5,636 nt of DNA from positions 1-5,636 of the forward strand of contig CAJGCM010000143.1 of assembly GCA_904501765.1 (NCBI GenBank), read 5' to 3'. Positions 1-3,914 of the stretch are shown here, piece by piece. Made by a program: the position numbers and the translations under genes. The notes below the pieces were generated by a model. The model did no database searches, was not told the DNA's origin, and saw only the letters and a program-made list of their open reading frames with translations. The stretch is from an uncultured Clostridia bacterium (GTDB lineage Bacteria > Bacillota > Clostridia > Oscillospirales > CAG-272). Within the stretch, counting starts at the first letter, position 1. Every line of letters starts with the position of its first letter.

Positions 1-54
1 GCTCAAATGCGAACCCCGTGCCTCGGCTTTGCCTCGGCACTGGGGTTCGAGAGC
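1..54. repeat. Imperfect inverted repeat (quasi-palindrome) at window edge
   Basis: The arms CGAACCCC (10-17) and GGGGTTCG (42-49) are perfect complements. Inside them GTGCC (18-22) pairs with GGCAC (36-40), and GGC (25-27) pairs with GCC (31-33) around a TTT loop, with a 2x2 TC/TC mismatch between these two stems. GCTC at 1-4 can also pair with GAGC at 51-54. The core doubles as a tandem direct repeat of GCCTCGGC (20s and 31-38). The outer arms carry the GGGGTTCG T-arm motif of tRNAs, so this looks derived from or related to the neighbouring tRNA-Gln sequence. No gene is supported here. Because the window starts inside the structure, its full extent is unknown. Confidence 0.6.
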
Positions 55-135
55 CTATTCCCCAGCCAAGGATAGAAAAAACCGACTCCGTCGAGTCGGT
101 CTATCCTTGGCTGGGGAATAGGGATTCGAACCCCA
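41..135. repeat. Foldback: inverted partial copy of the tRNA-Gln 3' end
   Basis: Positions 54-75 and 101-122 are a perfect 22-bp inverted repeat. After three mismatched positions (51-53 against 123-125) the complementarity resumes for 10 bp (41-50 against 126-135). The right arm is the T-arm, 3' acceptor strand, CCA and 7-nt downstream flank of the minus-strand tRNA-Gln. The left arm is the same sequence on the plus strand with no 5' tRNA half attached. Between the arms lie five A residues and the tRNA terminator hairpin (81-100), so one strand could fold into a single stem of about 40 bp with a small bulge. It may come from template switching at the terminator, from a recombination event, or from an assembly foldback; the sequence alone cannot decide. 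Confidence 0.85.
76..100 (-). terminator. Intrinsic terminator of tRNA-Gln
   Basis: Read on the minus strand, an 8-bp perfect GC-rich stem (ACCGACTC / GAGTCGGT, 93-100 and 81-88) with a four-base GACG loop is followed by a run of Ts (76-80, extended by the last stem base). It begins 7 nt after the encoded CCA end of the tRNA, the usual place for a tRNA terminator. The same hairpin read on the plus strand lacks a T-run, so it acts in one direction only. Confidence 0.9.
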
Positions 136-181
136 ACAAACAGAGTCAGAGTCTGCCGTGCTGCCGTTACACAATTCCCCA
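108..181 (-). tRNA. tRNA-Gln (anticodon CUG), CCA encoded
   Basis: The minus strand folds into a full cloverleaf. The acceptor stem is TGGGGAA / TTCCCCA (175-181 with 112-118), the discriminator base is G (111) and the CCA end is encoded (108-110). The D-stem is GTGT/GCAC with a 7-nt loop. The anticodon stem is GCAGA/TCTGT, closed by one G-U, with the seven-base loop CTCTGAC, giving anticodon CUG for glutamine CAG codons. The variable loop is 4 nt, and the T-arm is TGGGG-TTCGAAT-CCCTA with one wobble. Acceptor and discriminator G match glutamine tRNAs. It has its own promoter about 30 nt upstream and a terminator 7 nt downstream, so it is a single-gene unit. The identity is secure; the odd feature is the inverted copy of its 3' end just beyond the terminator. 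Confidence 0.95.
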
Positions 182-210
182 ATTTTCAAGTTTTCTGCGG
201 AACGTTTTAT

Positions 211-239
211 ATTTTAGCACAATAAGAATGATTTGTCAA
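211..239 (-). promoter_or_regulatory. Promoter of tRNA-Gln
   Basis: On the minus strand, a consensus -35 box TTGACA (234-239) is followed after exactly 17 nt by TAAAAT (211-216), a one-mismatch -10 box preceded by TGC, which makes an extended -10. Transcription would start near 204, leaving a precursor leader of roughly 20 nt before the mature tRNA 5' end at 181. Confidence 0.88.
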
Positions 240-469
240 TAGCTTTTTTGAAAAATTACGATTAAAAAAATATGCGTAAAAAATTGCCCGATTTAGGTTG
301 CAACTTCAGGCTGGAATACTTACAAATTGCACCCCTTTAGTTCTTTTGTTATCACACTCATAATACTTTTAATACGTAAGCTCTTGCGGCGGGACTTTTA
401 CTTTAAGCCGCTGCGGCGAAAAAATACGCTCCGATTTTCGGAGCTGCTATGTTTTTGGAGGGTGGAAGC
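240..469 (+). promoter_or_regulatory. AT-rich intergenic and leader region upstream of the epimerase gene
   Basis: No gene is supported here. The left part (240-290) is very AT-rich. Two weak sigma-A-like promoter candidates face the epimerase: CATAAT at 359-364 with TTTAGT 17 nt upstream (336-341), and TTGCAA (298-303) with TACAAA (321-326), also 17 nt apart. Neither is convincing; the first is nearer the gene. The last 90 nt are GC-rich with short inverted repeats: GCGGC (386-390) with GCCGC (407-411), and the tight hairpin at 428-444. A structured leader is possible, but I do not recognise a known riboswitch or T-box in it. Confidence 0.35.
428..444. other. Hairpin in the epimerase leader, terminator-like on the minus strand
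   Basis: GCTCCGA (428-434) and TCGGAGC (438-444) form a perfect 7-bp stem with a TTT loop. On the minus strand it is followed by GTA and then a run of six Ts (419-424 region), which resembles an intrinsic terminator for transcription leaving the epimerase gene antisense and heading toward the tRNA. On the plus strand the following bases (TGCTATGTTTTT) contain a later T-run, so weak attenuation of the epimerase transcript cannot be excluded. It ends 13 nt before the ribosome binding site. Confidence 0.5.
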
Positions 470-1603
470 ATGAGAAGGCTAAATTTTGATAAAATGCCCA
501 AGGGGGCAATCCTCGGTGTGATAGGAACTCGACCGGAGGCTATAAAAATGTCGCCGCTTTTTGTGAAAATGAGAAAGGCGAATCTTCCCCTGTTTATTTG
601 CTCCACAGGTCAGCACAGAGATATGCTCGAGGACGCATTTTCCCCTTTTGGAATATTTCCCGACTTATCATTGGATATAATGAAGGAAAATCAAAGTCTG
701 AGTTATATCACCTCAAAAATATTAACCGACCTGTCAGAGCTTATAGACAATATAAGCCCTGTCGCCTTACTCGTACACGGGGACACATCTACTGCCTTCT
801 CTGCCGCCCTTGCCGCTTTCTTTAAGGGCGTTAAGGTTTTTCATATCGAAGCGGGGCTCAGAACCGGCGACCTGACGAATCCTTTACCCGAGGAATTTAA
901 CAGACGGGCAATAGCTCTGATGGCAAAGCATCATTTTGCCCCCACTGTGCGAGCAAGAGATTCCCTTTTGGCTGAAGGTGTGAAGGAGTGCGACGTAACC
1001 GTGGTCGGCAATACCGCCATAGATGCTCTCGCTTACACCGTAAGGGAGGATTACAGCTCGGAGCTTTACGACCTTGCGGGGGGGAAGCGGCTTATTATAG
1101 TTACTGCTCACAGAAGAGAGGTATCGGAGGAAGAGCTATACTCTATGCTGCTCGGGATAAGGAGCGCTGTGGAGAGGTACGAGGACGTGATTACAATTTT
1201 TCCCGTTCATAGAAGCCCCCGTGTCAGAAAAAGCGCAGAAAATGCTCTTTGCGGCTGCAAAAAAATAATACTCACCGAGCCTCTTTCTCCCTTTGATTTT
1301 CACAACCTTTTGTCTAAGGCTTACCTTGCGGTAACCGATTCAGGCGGCATTCAGGAGGAGGCGGCTTATTTAGGAGTTCCAACACTCGTTATAAGGGAAA
1401 AAACCGAAAGACGTGAGGCGGTTGAAGCCGGTACCGTTAAGGTTTGCGGCACACACGGCGCCGAAATTTATATGGAGATAAAAAGGCTCCTTGACAGTCC
1501 TCTTATACGTAACGAAATGGCAAAGCCCTCCGATGCTTACGGAGGTGGGGACGCTTGTGAAAAAATTCTTGAAAAGCTCCACGATTTACTGAAAATCTAT
1601 TGA
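470..1603 (+). CDS. wecB: UDP-N-acetylglucosamine 2-epimerase (non-hydrolysing)
   Basis: This cytosolic enzyme interconverts UDP-GlcNAc and UDP-ManNAc; UDP-ManNAc feeds teichoic acid linkage units and ManNAc-containing capsules. The 377-residue length fits the family. Visible motifs are GTRPEAIKM (19-27), QHRDML (48-53), HGDTST (103-108), HIEAGLRT (125-132), PEEFNRR (140-146), GNTAID (180-185), TAHRRE (212-217) and SGGIQEE (291-297). D105, E127, E141 and H214 line up with the catalytic or substrate-binding Asp, two Glu and His of Escherichia coli WecB. Two family signatures are altered: HRREN reads HRREV, and TERPE reads TERRE (312-316). I chose ATG 470 because GGAGGG (457-462) sits 7 nt upstream; an in-frame ATG at 449 would add seven residues, but its possible ribosome binding site is inside a hairpin. 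No synthesis cluster surrounds it, so which polymer it serves is unknown. The symbol could equally be mnaA. Confidence 0.93.
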   Translation: MRRLNFDKMPKGAILGVIGTRPEAIKMSPLFVKMRKANLPLFICSTGQHRDMLEDAFSPFGIFPDLSLDIMKENQSLSYITSKILTDLSELIDNISPVALLVHGDTSTAFSAALAAFFKGVKVFHIEAGLRTGDLTNPLPEEFNRRAIALMAKHHFAPTVRARDSLLAEGVKECDVTVVGNTAIDALAYTVREDYSSELYDLAGGKRLIIVTAHRREVSEEELYSMLLGIRSAVERYEDVITIFPVHRSPRVRKSAENALCGCKKIILTEPLSPFDFHNLLSKAYLAVTDSGGIQEEAAYLGVPTLVIREKTERREAVEAGTVKVCGTHGAEIYMEIKRLLDSPLIRNEMAKPSDAYGGGDACEKILEKLHDLLKIY

Positions 1604-1628
1604 TTTAAGAGTCGCCTTTTGATATAAT
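1600..1628 (+). promoter_or_regulatory. Promoter of the AraC-family gene
   Basis: TTGATT (1600-1605) is followed after 17 nt by a perfect TATAAT (1623-1628) preceded by TGA, an extended -10. The -35 box overlaps the stop codon of the epimerase gene (1601-1603). No terminator lies between the two genes, so read-through from the epimerase is also possible. Confidence 0.8.
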
Positions 1629-1660
1629 TTAAAAAACTACACTACGCTTCGGGGGGCTTT

Positions 1661-2515
1661 ATGTTTGAGCAGAACGTGGAATTCAACATTCCTAATACGT
1701 CTATATATGCAGGTGCTCGTACCCGCGGTCATCTAAAGGGGCTGATTGCGAATTTCCATTATCACGAAGAAATTGAGCTTTTGATAGTTAAGGAAGGTAC
1801 TCTCGCCTGTCACACCCCTGATAAGGTGGTATACGGAGATACGGGCGACGTTATATTCATAAATTCCGCTGTTCCTCACAAAACCGAGGCGTTTAACGAC
1901 GGTGTGAGCTACTGCCTTTTACAGTTCAAGGAAAGCGACTATACGGCTACGGAAATGCAAAAAATCATTAAATACTCCATAAGGTATCAAGGACTTTCCG
2001 AGGAGCCTGTCGCCGTTATAAGGGCGGACGTCATAGCAGAGGAATTTGAAAAAATTCTTTTCGAGGCAGAAAATAGCGCCTGCGGCTACGAGATAATGAT
2101 AAAATCCTCTATTCTACGCATAATCGCCACCCTTTACCGCATAGGCGTGTTATCTCACAACGAAGAAATATACAATACTGCCACCGGTCAAAAAATTCTT
2201 CCGGCGCTGGAATACATAAACCAAAATTACCGCGAGCTTATGAGTCTTGAAGAAATAAGCTCTATGCTGGGCTTTAACGAAAGCTATTTTTGCCGCATAT
2301 TCAAGCAAGCGACCGGAACCACCTTTACCGAATACCTTAATTTTGTCCGTGTCTGCAAAGCGGAAAAAATGCTCTCGCAAAATACGGGCAGCATAACGGA
2401 AATTGCCGAGGCGGTTGGATTTTGCTCAGTGTCGTATTTCAACAGAATCTTCAAGAAATACAAAAACTGCTCTCCGGGTTATTACAGACATCTTAATTAC
2501 TGCAAAAATATATAA
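1661..2515 (+). CDS. AraC-family transcriptional regulator with cupin sensor domain
   Basis: The 284-residue length and two-domain layout are typical of AraC/XylS regulators. The N-terminal half (about 15-95) is a cupin-like ligand-binding domain with the metal- or sugar-site-like motif FHYHEEIE (32-39) and a later VPH (71-73). A helical linker follows. The C-terminal domain (about 178-280) holds the two helix-turn-helix units: MSLEEISSMLGFNESYFCRIFK (194-215) and ITEIAEAVGFCSVSYFNRIFK (245-265), followed by the family's closing SPGYYR (271-276). Many such proteins control carbohydrate uptake or use, but no sugar enzyme or transporter is adjacent, so the ligand and targets are unknown. The start at ATG 1661 follows a G-run (1651-1656) only 4 nt away, a slightly tight ribosome binding site. 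It has its own promoter and ends at a hairpin shared with the converging gene. Confidence 0.92.
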   Translation: MFEQNVEFNIPNTSIYAGARTRGHLKGLIANFHYHEEIELLIVKEGTLACHTPDKVVYGDTGDVIFINSAVPHKTEAFNDGVSYCLLQFKESDYTATEMQKIIKYSIRYQGLSEEPVAVIRADVIAEEFEKILFEAENSACGYEIMIKSSILRIIATLYRIGVLSHNEEIYNTATGQKILPALEYINQNYRELMSLEEISSMLGFNESYFCRIFKQATGTTFTEYLNFVRVCKAEKMLSQNTGSITEIAEAVGFCSVSYFNRIFKKYKNCSPGYYRHLNYCKNI

Positions 2516-2521
2516 TAAAAT

Positions 2522-2567
2522 CACGGTGAGTTTGAGGTTGATAGCCTACCTCGGTATACTCGCCGTG
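2522..2567. terminator. Probable bidirectional terminator between converging genes
   Basis: CACGGTGAGT (2522-2531) pairs with ACTCGCCGTG (2558-2567) over 10 bp with one G-U. An inner stem GAGGT/ACCTC (2534-2538 and 2547-2551) closes the loop. On the plus strand it is followed by CTTTATTTA, a modest T-tract, 7 nt after the AraC-family stop. On the minus strand it is followed by ATTTTATTATATATTTTT, which could serve the Xre-type gene ending at 2594. Confidence 0.68.
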
Positions 2568-2593
2568 CTTTATTTAGCTAAAAATTTAAATCT

Positions 2594-2992
2594 TTATTCA
2601 GACATCTTCGCTTTGCGTGACTGCCGCTCTCCGTGGGAGCTTATATAAAGATTTATAACGCTCTCTATGGTTTTTGCCAGGGCAAGTCTTTGCTTTGCCG
2701 AAAGGGCGGCGGATTTTCTGTAAAGAGTGAGAATGGATATCTCATCCTCCGAAAGCTCCGAGGTATCTCTGTGGATAGGAATATCCAAAAGCTCACCAAC
2801 GCTGACCTCAAGACTGTCTGCCAATCTGGGCAGCATTTTCATGAACGAGGCGCTTCTGCCTCTTCTCCAGTTGTTTACGGTTTTCGGGGGCAAATCAAGC
2901 TCCCTTTCAAATGCGGCGTCGCTTTCAAATTCGGTTTCTATAAGCGACAGTATTCTCTCTCTTGTAACTGCATTTTTCGTCTGATTTTCCAT
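2594..2992 (-). CDS. Xre-family helix-turn-helix protein
   Basis: A 132-residue protein with an N-terminal Cro/C1-type DNA-binding domain (about 10-70). The helix-turn-helix core is AAFERELDLPPKTVNNWRRG (26-45), where the Gly-Val-Ser turn of the family reads Asp-Leu-Pro and the recognition helix ends in the typical W-x-x-G. SASFMKMLPRLADSLEVSVGELLDI (47-71) gives helices four and five. The remainder (about 79-132) is a charged helical tail of unknown role, perhaps for dimerisation. There is no catalytic or sensor domain. GGAG (3003-3006) lies 10 nt upstream of ATG 2992, a rather long spacing. The gene starts 42 nt after the flavoredoxin-like gene on the same strand with no terminator between, so the two are probably co-transcribed. 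It may regulate that operon, but no operator-like repeat is obvious at the operon promoter. It may equally be a remnant of a mobile element. Confidence 0.85.
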   Translation of the reverse strand: MENQTKNAVTRERILSLIETEFESDAAFERELDLPPKTVNNWRRGRSASFMKMLPRLADSLEVSVGELLDIPIHRDTSELSEDEISILTLYRKSAALSAKQRLALAKTIESVINLYISSHGERQSRKAKMSE

Positions 2993-3034
2993 AGCTTCAT
3001 TTCTCCATTATAAGTTTTAAAAGCTTACCCCTTG

Positions 3035-3718
3035 TTAATTTGAGGGCGCGGATTTAGGGCTCTTCCCTTTCCTGCGCGCCTTGCTTTTTTTCTTTTTTGT
3101 AGCGGAAAATCCGAATTTTCCGACCCTTTTTCCGAGGGCGTAATACTCCCCGTGGGCATAGGCTAAAAGCCCTGCCTTATCAAGTCGTATTTTCCCTTCC
3201 TTATCCATAATATCCGCTCTCACTGAAACGTTAACTATATCTGCCATAAATACGTGGTGGGTACCCATTTCAAGCACCTCAAAGACACGGCACTCAATAG
3301 AAAGAGGGCTTTCCGCCAAGGAAGGCGCTCCTACGCATTTGCTTCTGCCGGGCAGAAGTCCTGCCTTCTCAAACTTGTCTACCTTGGCACCCGTGTATAT
3401 ACCTGCATAGTCTGTGGCTCTCGCCAGCTCCTCGGTGGTAAGATTTATAACGAACTCTCCGCTCTCACATAACATTTTATAAGAATATCTCGAGGGACGA
3501 ACGGATATATAGGCTCTGGCGGGATTCGTAGACAGTATTCCGCACCAGGCTACCGTCAGCACGTTAGGCTTTTCCATATCTCCGACGGTAACGAGCGCCG
3601 CAGGAATCGGCGCTAAAAGCGTCCCCGGAGCAAGGTCAACCCTCGGCAATGCCGCCTCTTTCTTCTCTTCGTGCAAATCCTTTAACCTTGGCTTACTTTT
3701 CTTTTCTTCAGTATTCAT
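3035..3718 (-). CDS. Flavin reductase family protein (flavoredoxin-like)
   Basis: The family binds FMN in a split-barrel fold and either carries electrons or reduces flavin with NAD(P)H in the cytosol. The core spans about residues 30-206: PGTLLAPIPAALVTVG (31-46), NVLTVAWCGILSTNPARAYISVRPSRYSY (52-80), GEFVINL (87-93), ATDYAGIYTG (101-110), VDKFEKAGL (113-121), and the ending LLAYAHGEYYALGKRVGKFGFS (184-205). This pattern is typical of clostridial flavoredoxin-like proteins. At 227 residues it is longer than the roughly 190 I expect, because of a charged N-terminal extension (1-25) and a Lys/Arg-rich tail (208-223). I chose ATG 3718 because GGAG (3725-3728) lies 6 nt upstream; a TTG at 3730 is in frame, but its codons overlap that ribosome binding site. 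It is the first gene of a probable operon with the Xre-type gene. The physiological electron partner is unknown. Confidence 0.9.
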   Translation of the reverse strand: MNTEEKKSKPRLKDLHEEKKEAALPRVDLAPGTLLAPIPAALVTVGDMEKPNVLTVAWCGILSTNPARAYISVRPSRYSYKMLCESGEFVINLTTEELARATDYAGIYTGAKVDKFEKAGLLPGRSKCVGAPSLAESPLSIECRVFEVLEMGTHHVFMADIVNVSVRADIMDKEGKIRLDKAGLLAYAHGEYYALGKRVGKFGFSATKKKKSKARRKGKSPKSAPSN

Positions 3719-3729
3719 ATCTTTCTCCA

Positions 3730-3755
3730 AAGCCCTCGCCTTGCGTAACGGGCTT
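3730..3755. other. Hairpin in the flavoredoxin leader, terminator-like on the plus strand
   Basis: AAGCCC (3730-3735) pairs with GGGCTT (3750-3755), with a possible small CGC/GCG stem inside. On the minus strand it sits directly upstream of the GGAG ribosome binding site and could affect its access. On the plus strand it is followed by ATTTTTAATTTTA, so it also resembles a terminator for antisense transcripts. There is no direct evidence of function. Confidence 0.4.
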
Positions 3756-3796
3756 ATTTTTAATTTTATATCGGGTGTTGTCTATCAGTTAATATT

Positions 3797-3825
3797 ATTT
3801 TAGCACAAATTACGAAATTTGTAAA
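3797..3825 (-). promoter_or_regulatory. Promoter of the flavoredoxin-Xre operon
   Basis: On the minus strand TTTACA (3820-3825) is followed after 17 nt by TAAAAT (3797-3802), preceded by TGC as an extended -10. Each hexamer has one mismatch to consensus. The predicted start near 3790 gives a leader of about 70 nt. The 13-nt stretch TTGTGCTAAAATA is identical to that in the tRNA-Gln promoter. Confidence 0.85.
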
Positions 3826-3845
3826 GAGCTTCGCAAAAAATACTA

Positions 3846-3879
3846 AAATCCGCCGCATTCTTTTCATTGCGGCGGATTT
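3846..3879 (-). terminator. Terminator of the TagF-GT4 gene
   Basis: A perfect 12-bp stem (AAATCCGCCGCA at 3846-3857 with its complement at 3868-3879) has a 10-nt loop. On the minus strand it is followed by TAGTA and six Ts (3835-3840). It starts 35 nt after the stop codon of the glycosyltransferase gene and ends just ahead of the -35 box of the next gene, so it insulates the two units. On the plus strand TTTCTTATTTCTT follows, so weak function in that direction is possible. Confidence 0.9.
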
Positions 3880-3914
3880 CTTATTTCTTATTATGTTACT
3901 GCGAGAGGCTTGTT

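Noticed and set aside
41..72. A second tRNA-Gln gene on the plus strand
   Set aside because: Only the 3' quarter is present. Nothing upstream supplies the matching acceptor 5' strand, D-arm or anticodon arm, and the T-stem is disrupted at 51-53.
41..135. Integrase attachment site at the tRNA 3' end
   Set aside because: Attachment sites give direct repeats flanking an element with an integrase gene. Here the repeat is inverted, its arms are 25 nt apart, and no integrase gene is present.
18..242. A 74-codon plus-strand open frame over the tRNA region
   Set aside because: It covers the antisense of the tRNA, its terminator and its promoter, and has no ribosome binding site or recognisable domain. 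Its amino acids simply reflect tRNA and repeat sequence.
3007..3012. Perfect TATAAT on the minus strand just upstream of the Xre-type gene
   Set aside because: Transcription would start inside or after the ribosome binding site (3003-3006), and no -35 box lies at 16-18 nt; the best match, TTAACA at 3033-3038, is 20 nt away.
2633..3013. A 126-codon plus-strand open frame
   Set aside because: It is antisense to the Xre-type gene, with no ribosome binding site or domain support.
3728..3730. TTG as the start of the flavoredoxin-like gene
   Set aside because: The codons after it form the GGAG ribosome binding site for the ATG at 3718, which has ideal spacing.
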